Source of the DNA: a virus
Virus record (IMG/VR): IMGVR_UViG_3300005581_000122
Coordinates: 1-24,809 of that record
Strand: one strand, 5' to 3'
Length of the DNA: 24,809 nt
The notes below the pieces were generated by a model, which had not been told where the DNA came from, made no database searches, and was given only the letters and a program-made list of their open reading frames with translations. Positions 1-6,969 of this stretch are shown here, in pieces (position 1 is the first letter of the stretch; every line of letters begins with the position of its first letter). The position numbers were made by a program, and so were the translations under genes.

Positions 1-1
1 C

Positions 2-289
2 AAGAATGGACAGAGGCTCAAGTTGACCAAAGCGCAGCGTAAGCATTACGAGAAACTGGCTAACCTTGGTTGCTCGTTGTGCCGACACTTGGGATATGGG
101 GAAACGCCTAGTCACATCCACCACATTAGACGCTTAGGAATGAAACGTGAAAATTCGCCGGTTATACCGCTATGCCCGACTCATCATGTGGGCAATGACG
201 GGTTACATGGATTGGGTAAAAAGGCGTTTGCTCAAAAGTATGGGGTTACAGAAGAAGATTTATTAACCCAGACAGAGGCGTTATTGTGA
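2..289 (+). CDS. Ref-like RecA-dependent HNH nuclease (5' end may lie outside window)
   Basis: This small protein resembles phage Ref (recombination enhancement function) nucleases, which cut DNA where RecA filaments form a displacement loop. Counting from a TTG at 23, a Cys pair C17/C20, a His cluster H31-H33-H34, the segment VIPLCPTHH (C51, H54, H55) and GLH (H62) give the zinc-bound HNH-like layout of that family. The frame is open back to base 2 with no stop, so the true start may be upstream of the window; TTG 23 is only the first usable start seen. Its stop overlaps the GTG start of the RusA gene, so the two form one recombination unit. Family assignment rests on the motif pattern and order. 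The RecA dependence is family knowledge and is not visible here. Confidence 0.75.
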   Translation, partial: KNGQRLKLTKAQRKHYEKLANLGCSLCRHLGYGETPSHIHHIRRLGMKRENSPVIPLCPTHHVGNDGLHGLGKKAFAQKYGVTEEDLLTQTEALL

Positions 290-636
290 TTGCTACCCTG
301 CAACTGCCGCTACCGCCATCAGTTAACACATATTGGCGCAATTTCAGAGGCAGAACAATCCTCAGTCAGGGCGGCAGGGATTACAAACTAGCGGTGCAAG
401 AGTACGTCACAATCAACAAAATACCCAGTTTTGGCTCAAACAGGCTTATGGCGATCATCACTATCTTCCCAAGGGATAGGCGCAGCATTGATTTAGACAA
501 TAGGCTAAAAGGCTTATTTGACGCATTGCAAGATGCCGGCGTGTTTGACGATGACGGACAGTTTGACAAAATAGAGATTGCAAGGGGGTCGATTAAATCA
601 GGCGGCGGTTGTACAATTGTGATAGCTATCTTGTGA
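286..636 (+). CDS. rusA: RusA-family Holliday junction resolvase
   Basis: RusA enzymes are small dimeric metal-dependent endonucleases that cut four-way DNA junctions; in phages they resolve recombination or replication branches before packaging. The 116-residue length fits the family. The N-terminal PPSVNTYWR motif (10-18) is typical. The acidic catalytic set is present: D69 and D71 in the IDLDN stretch, K75, and the DDD cluster at 88-90 before Q92, matching Asp70, Asp72, Lys76 and Asp91 of E. coli RusA. The start is GTG 286, overlapping the previous stop by four bases, which indicates translational coupling to the Ref-like nuclease. Position just before the packaging genes is common for phage resolvases. 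Confidence 0.93.
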   Translation: MIATLQLPLPPSVNTYWRNFRGRTILSQGGRDYKLAVQEYVTINKIPSFGSNRLMAIITIFPRDRRSIDLDNRLKGLFDALQDAGVFDDDGQFDKIEIARGSIKSGGGCTIVIAIL

Positions 637-643
637 GGTCACT

Positions 644-1000
644 ATGGACTATCCTGCTGTATTCGTTGCAACCTTGTTCCATAGCGGGACAAACGCACAC
701 TTTATGCACTTGCAAACAGACTCTTATGCCAAGCATAAAGCGTTGCAAAAATACTACGAAGGCATCATCGACTTAGTTGATACTTGGGCAGAAACCTACC
801 AAGGGGCTTACGAGCAGATTAAAAGCTATCCCAAAGACTTTCACTTAGCCACAGACCCAGTTAAGTACATCACAAGCGTCAAAGCCTTTGTAAAAGACAT
901 TCGTGACGAATTGCCTAAAGACACAGAGCTACAGAACATCATTGATGAAATCGCAGGGCTACTAAACTCAACACTTTACAAATTGAGGGCGTTCAAATGA
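644..1000 (+). CDS. DUF5856-type phage protein with Dps/ferritin-like metal-site pattern
   Basis: This 118-residue protein, predicted all helical, resembles the phage family DUF5856, which has no assigned function. Its first half carries H19, H31, D46 and E50. Spacings of 12, 15 and 4 match the ferroxidase ligands of E. coli Dps (H51, H63, D78, E82). Local wording also agrees, with an AH pair at the first ligand and an IDxxDTxAE stretch at the last two. The fifth Dps ligand (D67) would be position 35, which is Gln here. The protein is shorter than Dps (about 165 residues) and lacks its basic N-terminal tail. A ferritin-like fold is my inference; iron oxidation or DNA protection is not shown. 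A GGTCACT leader precedes ATG 644. The stop overlaps the next start (ATGA). Confidence 0.7.
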   Translation: MDYPAVFVATLFHSGTNAHFMHLQTDSYAKHKALQKYYEGIIDLVDTWAETYQGAYEQIKSYPKDFHLATDPVKYITSVKAFVKDIRDELPKDTELQNIIDEIAGLLNSTLYKLRAFK

Positions 1001-1149
1001 AAGCGGGACTATACGCCAACATCTTGGCGAAACAGGAACGGATTAAAGCCGGCAGCGGTGAACGCATGAGAAAGCCAGGCGATCCAGGCGCACCAACCGC
1101 TAAAGATTTCAAAGAATCAGCTAAGACAGCTAAAGACGAGAAGAAATGA
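997..1149 (+). CDS. Small basic conserved phage protein, 50 residues
   Basis: This short gene fills the space between two longer genes and overlaps both by four bases (ATGA at 997-1000 and again at 1146-1149), which strongly supports that it is translated. The product is lysine-rich, with a predicted helical start (MKAGLYANILAKQERIKAG), a central RKPGDPGAPTAKDF segment and a Lys-rich end. I recognise the KPG-x-x-GAPTAK pattern from many phage genomes, where it sits beside the same neighbour as here, but no function is known to me. The high positive charge suggests nucleic-acid or capsid binding, which is inference only. Confidence 0.8.
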   Translation: MKAGLYANILAKQERIKAGSGERMRKPGDPGAPTAKDFKESAKTAKDEKK

Positions 1150-1430
1150 CAGCGGCTTGGCAACGCAAAGAGGGCAAGAACCCTGCTGGCGGTCTAAATG
1201 CCAAGGGTCGAGCGAGTGCCAAAGCAGAAGGCATGAACCTCAAGCCACCAGTCAAGTCAGGCGATAACCCAAGACGAGCCAGTTTTCTCGCACGAATGGG
1301 CAATATGCCAGGGCCAATGGAGAAAGACGGGAAACCGACCAGACTAGCCCTAGCTTTGAAAGCATGGGGTGCATCAAGCAAAGAAGATGCAAGGGCAAAA
1401 GCTAAGAATATCAGCGAACGCAATAAGTAA
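1146..1430 (+). CDS. DUF6321-like basic phage protein
   Basis: This 94-residue, very basic, Gly/Pro/Lys-rich protein is probably extended. It contains the conserved stretches AWQRKEGKNPAGGLNAKGRA (4-23) and RRASFLARMGNMPGPM, followed by KPTRLALALKAWG. This wording matches the DUF6321 type found in phages and some plasmids, of unknown function. Start ATG 1146 overlaps the stop of the 50-residue gene. Lying directly upstream of the terminase genes, the three small genes 644-1430 appear co-transcribed with the packaging motor. A DNA-binding or packaging-accessory role is possible from charge and place, but nothing in the sequence proves it. Confidence 0.8.
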   Translation: MTAAWQRKEGKNPAGGLNAKGRASAKAEGMNLKPPVKSGDNPRRASFLARMGNMPGPMEKDGKPTRLALALKAWGASSKEDARAKAKNISERNK

Positions 1431-1474
1431 GCTAAACTCAATCTATCTTAAATCTAAGACCATTGAGAAAAGAT

Positions 1475-1801
1475 ATGGAAATCAGCAAAGTAGTGAAGTC
1501 TGGTGTGCGACCTAAACCACCCGCAGCAGGGATCGGCAGAAAGAAGGGTAGCGTCAACAAGGCAACAAAAGCCTTTAGAGATACCGTTACAGCATTGCTT
1601 GAGAACAACGCTGATAACGTTGGCAAGTGGCTAGAAACCGTTGCCCACGGTGATGGCGATCAAGTTAAACCAGACCCAAAGGGTGCTTTGACGCTGATTG
1701 CTCAATTAGCAGAGTTTGCCTCGCCTAAACTTGCACGAACCGAACATAGTGGCGTGGATAACAGCCCGATTGAACTGATTGTGAAATGGCAAGACGAGTA
1801 G
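1475..1801 (+). CDS. Putative small terminase subunit
   Basis: The small terminase binds the phage packaging signal and feeds DNA to the large subunit. This 108-residue product lies directly before the large terminase gene and overlaps it by 16 bases, the usual place for the small subunit. The N-terminal half is basic, with a GRKKGSVNKATKAFRD segment of the kind seen at the DNA-binding end of many small terminases. The rest is predicted helical, with an acidic C-terminus. ATG 1475 is preferred over an in-frame TTG at 1463 because a GAGAAAAG purine run lies just upstream with suitable spacing. The call rests mostly on context and the N-terminal pattern. Length is at the low end for the family. 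Confidence 0.7.
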   Translation: MEISKVVKSGVRPKPPAAGIGRKKGSVNKATKAFRDTVTALLENNADNVGKWLETVAHGDGDQVKPDPKGALTLIAQLAEFASPKLARTEHSGVDNSPIELIVKWQDE

Positions 1802-3123
1802 AAACAATCCCGTATAAACCACGGGCTGCGTTTAAACCGTTTCACAACCGCACCGAGCGCTGGGCTTGCCTTGTTGCCCACCGTCGAGCAGGCAAGACTG
1901 TCGCAGCAATTAACGACATTATCCGTGCCGCACTCATGTGCAAGACTGAAAGCCCACTATTTGCGTACATTGCGCCATTTCGCAGCCAGGCTAAGTCCGT
2001 GGCTTGGGACTATCTTAAACGCTTTGCAGCACCAGTCCTTGCGGCATCCAACGAGGCCGAGCTGACGGTTGAACTCATAACTGGCGGCAAGATACGCTTG
2101 TTTGGTGCTGACAACGCTGATGCTATGCGTGGACTAGGCTTTGATGGCGTGTTCATGGATGAGTACGGTGACTTTAGACCGTCAGTTTGGGGTAATGTCG
2201 TAAGACCGTGTTTGAGTGACAAAATGGGCTGGTGCGTCTTTGCGGGGACTCCAAAGGGCAAAAATCAGTTTTGGGATATATACGAAACAGCTAGGCGAAC
2301 GCCTGACGAGTGGTTTCACCTTGTCTTAAAAGCATCCGAATCGGGGCTGTTGCCCGAAGCAGAACTTAAAGCCGCTGCCGCACAGATTTCACCAGACCAG
2401 TTTTTGCAAGAATTTCAATGCTCATTCGAAGCTGCCATTGTCGGCGCTTTCTTTGGCGAGGACTTACGCAAAATCACAGATGCAGGGCAAGTTAGGCGTG
2501 TTGATTACGATCCGCACCTACCTACATACACGGCTTGGGACTTGGGCTACCGAGATGACACGGCTATTTGGTGGTATCAAGTGGTACGCAACGAAATTCA
2601 CATCATTGATTATTTTGCAATAAGTGGTGCAAACATTGCAGAAATAGCTAAAATAGTCGTAGAAAAGCCGTATAAATACGCAAAACATTACCTACCGCAC
2701 GATGCAAGGGCTAAAACACTAGCAGCAGCGGGTAAGTCAGTCATTGAGCAGTTGAGTGAGTATCTAGGGATTAACAACATGGCGATTGTGCCTGACTTGT
2801 CGGTGCAAGACGGGATTCAAGCGGTGCGTCAGATGTTGCCGATGTGTTGGTTTGATGCTGAACGAACGCACGATGGGCTTGAGGCACTAAGGCAATATCA
2901 GCGGGAATACGACGAGGATAAGAAGGCATTTAGGCAAACGCCTAGGCATGATTGGACAAGCCACCCAGCAGATGCGTTTAGGATGCTTGCGATTGCTTGG
3001 AGGTTAGAGCCGAAGGTTAAGCAGCCAGATATGGTTAAGCCGTTGATTGTCGGGCCAGAGAACACAGTTACATTGAATGATATGTGGGCAACCCACACAA
3101 CCGTTAGGAGTAGAAGATTATGA
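1786..3123 (+). CDS. terL: Terminase large subunit (packaging ATPase and nuclease)
   Basis: This is the motor that pumps DNA into the prohead and cuts the concatemer. The 445-residue length is typical. The ATPase domain shows Walker A as HRRAGKT (32-38), Walker B as GVFMDEYGDF with D125 and E126, and the coupling motif FAGTPKG (152-158). The C-terminal RNase H-like nuclease has D252 (AWDLGYRDDTA), D306 (LPHDA) and D396 (HPADAFRM), a full acidic triad. All expected catalytic residues are present, so the enzyme looks intact. ATG 1786 lies inside the preceding gene, implying coupled translation, and its stop overlaps the next start (ATGA). Confidence 0.97.
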   Translation: MARRVETIPYKPRAAFKPFHNRTERWACLVAHRRAGKTVAAINDIIRAALMCKTESPLFAYIAPFRSQAKSVAWDYLKRFAAPVLAASNEAELTVELITGGKIRLFGADNADAMRGLGFDGVFMDEYGDFRPSVWGNVVRPCLSDKMGWCVFAGTPKGKNQFWDIYETARRTPDEWFHLVLKASESGLLPEAELKAAAAQISPDQFLQEFQCSFEAAIVGAFFGEDLRKITDAGQVRRVDYDPHLPTYTAWDLGYRDDTAIWWYQVVRNEIHIIDYFAISGANIAEIAKIVVEKPYKYAKHYLPHDARAKTLAAAGKSVIEQLSEYLGINNMAIVPDLSVQDGIQAVRQMLPMCWFDAERTHDGLEALRQYQREYDEDKKAFRQTPRHDWTSHPADAFRMLAIAWRLEPKVKQPDMVKPLIVGPENTVTLNDMWATHTTVRSRRL

Positions 3124-3434
3124 GTGGCGTACCGAATCCCTTTAGATACCAATACGAACACGTTGCAGCAAGCCAAACGGCTCAAGTATTAGGCGGCACA
3201 GGCGCAACTGGTGACTACATTCATCGTTTGTGTTGCACCGTCAGCACAGCTGCCACAGGTAACGTCATCTTGCTAGATGGCACAGGGTTCTCGCACACGA
3301 TTCTGCCAGCATTGCCAGGCGGCGGTATTGGTCAATACAACATTGAAATTAACGCTATTTCTCGCAACGGTGCGTGGAAGATCACAACTGGCGCAGGCGT
3401 GGAAGTGTTGGCAATTGGCATCTTTAGCGCATGA
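3120..3434 (+). CDS. Small putative virion structural protein
   Basis: This 104-residue protein is rich in Gly, Thr and Ala, with alternating hydrophobic positions suggesting an all-beta fold. There is no signal peptide or membrane segment. It begins MSGVPNPFRYQYEHVAAS and contains a conserved-looking LGGTGATGDYIHRL stretch. I know similar proteins only as hypothetical phage proteins near terminase and portal genes. The composition resembles decoration or fibre-base domains, so a virion role is plausible but unproven. The ATGA overlaps at both ends tie it to the terminase and to the glycosyltransferase gene. A GGAG sequence about ten bases upstream supports the start. Confidence 0.6.
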   Translation: MSGVPNPFRYQYEHVAASQTAQVLGGTGATGDYIHRLCCTVSTAATGNVILLDGTGFSHTILPALPGGGIGQYNIEINAISRNGAWKITTGAGVEVLAIGIFSA

Positions 3435-4021
3435 TCGTAGCTTCGGTCTTGCGGTCTGGTGGGGACTTTGAGCCGCAGCACGTTTACAAGCTGCAACGAA
3501 TGTGCGCTAAGTATTTGCCACCGCATGAGTTTGTCTGTTTGTCAGACATTCAGTTAAGTTGCGATACCATACCGTTGCGGCACGATTGGGCGGGTTGGTG
3601 GGCAAAAATGGAGTTGTTTCGGCTATCGAGTGCGTTGTACTTTGACTTGGATACCGTCATTATTGGTGACTGTACGGCAATGATTGAGGCGGCAAAACAG
3701 CACGATTTTGTGATTATGCGTGATGTTTATCGGGGTCAATACAACCCGAAAGCCATGCAGTCAAGCATGATGTATTGGTCGAAACCTGTTGATTTGTACG
3801 ATAAGTTTGCTGCATTACAGATGTACACGGCGGGTGGTGACCAGGCTTACATTGAACACTTTATGCGGGACAAAGTAACGTACTGGCAAGACATCGCAGA
3901 TGGAATTGTGAGCTTTAAGGCTGATGTGCTACCAAAAGGGCTAGACAATGCCAAGGTGGTGATATTCCACGGCAAGCCTAGACCGTGGGAACAAACAAGG
4001 ATACCGTATGAAATTGGTTGA
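3431..4021 (+). CDS. GT8-like phage glycosyltransferase
   Basis: This protein would transfer a sugar from a nucleotide-sugar donor. It shows the GT-A fold signature: a metal-binding DxD motif in YFDLDTVI (D72, D74) after a beta strand, a GGDQAYI segment (135-141) of the acceptor/donor pocket, and a C-terminal FHGKPRPW (179-186) that supplies the His seen in GT8-type enzymes. At 196 residues it is a minimal domain, shorter than most bacterial GT8 enzymes but typical of phage versions. It overlaps the FkbM methyltransferase gene by 14 bases, suggesting the two act together, perhaps as glycosylation followed by O-methylation. Acceptor and sugar cannot be read from sequence. Confidence 0.82.
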   Translation: MIVASVLRSGGDFEPQHVYKLQRMCAKYLPPHEFVCLSDIQLSCDTIPLRHDWAGWWAKMELFRLSSALYFDLDTVIIGDCTAMIEAAKQHDFVIMRDVYRGQYNPKAMQSSMMYWSKPVDLYDKFAALQMYTAGGDQAYIEHFMRDKVTYWQDIADGIVSFKADVLPKGLDNAKVVIFHGKPRPWEQTRIPYEIG

Positions 4022-4619
4022 AGGTTGGCAAGTTCCCGATATTGACGAGTGCTGCATTAACGCACTCTTGGTTGAGCTACCAGACTTGAATGTGAGCTAT
4101 ACCCACATGAACCAGTTTCGCACAGTCATTCAGGCCGGTGGCAATATCGGCGTGTATCCCGCAACGATGGCGGAACAATTTGATCGTGTGATTACAGTCG
4201 AGCCTGACTTAGTCAACTATCAGGCGTTACTACTGAATGTCGCAGGCCACGCCAACATTGAGCATCATTGGGCAGCATTTGGTGAGAAACAAGGCACAGC
4301 GTCAGTCGATCACCCATACCCTGAGAATATTGGGGCGCATCAATTAAAGGCTGGCAATGACGTTCGGGTGCTAACAATTGACTCCTTTTGCGTAGATAAC
4401 TGCGATTTCATCCAGTTAGACATTGAAGGCTATGAGCATCTAGCATTGCTAGGCGCAGAACGCACGATCAAAAAGACACACCCAGTTATCACGCTAGAGC
4501 TAAAGGGCTTGGGCAGTCGATACGGGTACAGCGACGAGGACACAATCAACCTACTCCAAGATTGGGGTTACGAGATTGTCGGGCGGGTAAACCGTGACGT
4601 AATTTTTGCGAGATACTAA
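4008..4619 (+). CDS. FkbM-family SAM-dependent methyltransferase
   Basis: FkbM enzymes usually methylate hydroxyl groups on sugars or polyketides using S-adenosylmethionine. The 203-residue product has the class I motifs: VIQAGGNIGVYP (40-51) as the glycine-rich SAM loop, VITVEPD (61-67) with the acidic ribose-binding Glu, and DFIQLDIEGYEHLAL (133-147), the hallmark FkbM segment. The first loop has Gln in place of the common Asp, a variant I associate with phage members. It overlaps the glycosyltransferase gene by 14 bases. Its substrate is unknown; a phage or host glycan made by the neighbouring enzyme is the simplest guess. Confidence 0.88.
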   Translation: MKLVEGWQVPDIDECCINALLVELPDLNVSYTHMNQFRTVIQAGGNIGVYPATMAEQFDRVITVEPDLVNYQALLLNVAGHANIEHHWAAFGEKQGTASVDHPYPENIGAHQLKAGNDVRVLTIDSFCVDNCDFIQLDIEGYEHLALLGAERTIKKTHPVITLELKGLGSRYGYSDEDTINLLQDWGYEIVGRVNRDVIFARY

Positions 4620-4620
4620 G

Positions 4621-6969
4621 ATGGAAGCATTGACCGGCGTTCAGAAGTGGCTAAACGTAATTAGCCAATACGACAATGAGTTCAAGAAATGGGAAGCTCG
4701 CACAAATAAGATTGTGAGGCGCTACCGTGATGACAACCGCAATCAGAACACCAACGAAACCGCTAAATTCAACATTCTGTGGTCTAACGTACAGACGCTA
4801 ATCCCTGCGGTATATGCCAGGTTGCCAAAGGCTGACGTATCTCGACGCTTTGGGGATAACGATCCAGTTGCCCGTGTTGCCAGTCAATTGATTGAACGTG
4901 CCTTGGACTTTGAGATCGAGCATTACACCGATTTCAGATCGACCATGAAACACGCAGTTGAGGACAGGTTCTTGGGTGGTCGAGGTGTGGCATGGGTTAG
5001 GTACGAGCCGCACGTTCGGGCGCAAGATATTCCCGAAGATGGGCTGCAAGTAACCGAAGATGTGGACGAGGTTGACAGTACGGGTCAGCAAGTCAAGACT
5101 GCTATGACGCTTGATGGCGCTATGGGCGAGGAAGTCGAGCAGCAAGAGGAAATCGAGTACGAGTGTGCGCCTACGGACTATGTGCATTGGAAAGACTTTG
5201 GACATTCAGTTGCCCGTACATGGGAAGAAGTCACTCAAGTCTGGCGCTGGGTGTACATGACCAAAGACAGCCTGATTGAACGATTTGGCGAGGAAACTGC
5301 TAAATCTATCCCGTTGGATGCAGGGCCTGAAACCAATAAGCAATATTCGACCCAATCCAAAGACTTCACACGGGCTAAGATTTGTGAGCTTTGGGACAAA
5401 GAAAGCGGCAAGGTGTACTGGATTAGCAAGAGTTGCCCAAACATTCTTGACGAACGTGACGATCCGTTAGAGCTTGAGAACTTCTTTCCTTGCGCCAAAC
5501 CTTTGTATGCCACGATGACGAGTGACACGCTTGTGCCTGTGCCTGACTTTGTGCTGTATCAAGACCAAGCGACAGACCTAGATATTCTGACTGACCGCAT
5601 TGACGGGTTGGTTAAGGCGTTGCGTGTGCGTGGGGTCTATGACGCATCACAACCCACTTTGCAGCGTCTTTTAACTGAAGGCGATAACAACACACTAATC
5701 CCAGTCGATAAGTGGATGGCGTTCTCTGAAAAGGGCGGATTAAAAGGGTCGATTGACCTGTTGCCAATTGATGTGATGGCGGCAACGCTCATGCAATGCT
5801 ATCGAGCAATGAATGAAATCAAAACCCAAATTTATGAAATCACAGGTATTAGTGACATTATTCGGGGACAGGGACAAGCCTCTGAAACCGCTACGGCACA
5901 ACAGATTAAGGGTCAGTATGCAGGACTGCGCTTGCGCTCGATGCAAGAAGATGTTGCCCTGTTTGCGAGTGAGCTATTCCAACTAAAAGCACAGGTTATT
6001 TGCACTAAATTTCAACCGACAACGATCCTTATGTACGCTGCCGCACAAGGTATGCAGCCGGCAGATCAGGCGTTAATCCCACAGGCGTTGCAGTTAATTC
6101 AAGACAAACCGCTACGCTCGTTCCGTATCCAAGTGGATTCAGATAGTTTGGTGCAGATCGACGAGAACCAAAACAAACGTGAACGAGTTGAGTTCTTGCA
6201 AGCAATGGGTGGATTCTTGACGCAAGCGTTGCCAATGGGTCAGCAAGCGCCAGAGTTAGTGCCTATGCTGATCGAACTGGTCAAGTTTGGCGTTGGCGCA
6301 TATAAAAAAGCCGCACCGATTGAGGGTACGATTGACCAAGCTATGCAAGAGTTGCAGATGAAACAACAGCAAATGTCGCAGCAACCACCACCACCAAACC
6401 CAGAGGTGATGAAAATGCAAGCAGAGCAGCAATTTGAGCAAATGAGGATGCAAACTCAAGCACAGACTGAGCAAATGAAAATGCAAGCCACGGCGCAAAC
6501 TGAACAAATGCGAGTGCAGGCAGATGGGCAGATTGCTCAAGCAAAAGCACAGGCTGAGATGCAGATTGCACAAATGAAGATGCAAGCCGACGCAGCACTT
6601 GAGGCGCAGAAACAACAACATTTGCAAGCTATGAAACAAGCAGAACTAGATCACGCTGACCAGTTAGAGCGTTGGAAAGTTGAGCTTGAGCAGGCCACTA
6701 AGATCACGGTGGCAAGGATCGGCGCTAACCCTGGCATGGATATTCCATTGCTTGAGGCACAAGAGGCTGCAAGTCAGAAAGTCACGCAAGAATTGGGTAA
6801 TAATCTAGCCGTTGCGATGAATCGAATGAACGAAATGCAAACTAACATGGCTGACATGATTGGTCAGACGATGAACCGCATTGATGGCGCTGTTGGCGTA
6901 ATGGCTGCGCCTAAACGAATCATTCGGGGCGCAGACGGTAAAGCAATTGGCGTAGAGGTGGTTCAATAA
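4621..6969 (+). CDS. Portal protein with long Gln/Met-rich C-terminal coiled coil
   Basis: The portal dodecamer forms the DNA gate at one capsid vertex and docks terminase, then the tail. The 782-residue product is close in size to P22-type portals (725). Residues around 405-430 contain TGISDIIRGQGQASETATAQ and a following QIKGQYAGLRLRSMQED, a pattern I associate with podovirus portals. From about 573 to 700 there is a long low-complexity heptad-like stretch full of QMKMQA and QAQTEQM units, predicted as a coiled coil or barrel-like extension. ATG 4621, one base after the previous stop, is chosen over an in-frame TTG at 4606 that lies inside the upstream gene. The end overlaps the next start (TAATG). 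Confidence 0.92.
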   Translation: MEALTGVQKWLNVISQYDNEFKKWEARTNKIVRRYRDDNRNQNTNETAKFNILWSNVQTLIPAVYARLPKADVSRRFGDNDPVARVASQLIERALDFEIEHYTDFRSTMKHAVEDRFLGGRGVAWVRYEPHVRAQDIPEDGLQVTEDVDEVDSTGQQVKTAMTLDGAMGEEVEQQEEIEYECAPTDYVHWKDFGHSVARTWEEVTQVWRWVYMTKDSLIERFGEETAKSIPLDAGPETNKQYSTQSKDFTRAKICELWDKESGKVYWISKSCPNILDERDDPLELENFFPCAKPLYATMTSDTLVPVPDFVLYQDQATDLDILTDRIDGLVKALRVRGVYDASQPTLQRLLTEGDNNTLIPVDKWMAFSEKGGLKGSIDLLPIDVMAATLMQCYRAMNEIKTQIYEITGISDIIRGQGQASETATAQQIKGQYAGLRLRSMQEDVALFASELFQLKAQVICTKFQPTTILMYAAAQGMQPADQALIPQALQLIQDKPLRSFRIQVDSDSLVQIDENQNKRERVEFLQAMGGFLTQALPMGQQAPELVPMLIELVKFGVGAYKKAAPIEGTIDQAMQELQMKQQQMSQQPPPPNPEVMKMQAEQQFEQMRMQTQAQTEQMKMQATAQTEQMRVQADGQIAQAKAQAEMQIAQMKMQADAALEAQKQQHLQAMKQAELDHADQLERWKVELEQATKITVARIGANPGMDIPLLEAQEAASQKVTQELGNNLAVAMNRMNEMQTNMADMIGQTMNRIDGAVGVMAAPKRIIRGADGKAIGVEVVQ
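6340..6720 (+). repeat. Low-complexity Gln/Met/Ala repeat tract in portal gene
   Basis: This part of the portal gene encodes imperfect repeats of about 10-13 residues built from units such as EQMRMQTQAQT, EQMKMQATAQT, EQMRVQADGQI and AQMKMQADAAL, preceded by a polyproline run. The DNA is correspondingly repetitive (many caaatg, caagca and cagact motifs). The regular hydrophobic Met/Ile/Leu spacing suggests a long helix. Slippage or recombination within it could change its length without breaking the frame. Confidence 0.8.

Noticed and set aside
1130-1441. Minus-strand open frame of 103 codons
   Set aside because: It is the antisense shadow of the basic DUF6321-like gene, whose Lys/Gly/Pro codons give few stops on the other strand. 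It has no ribosome site and no family pattern.
1871-2065. Plus-strand 64-codon frame inside terL
   Set aside because: It lies wholly inside the ATPase domain coding region in another frame, with no ribosome site.
6256-6639. Minus-strand Leu/His/Cys-rich frames
   Set aside because: They are artefacts of the Gln/Met repeat tract in the portal gene read backwards.
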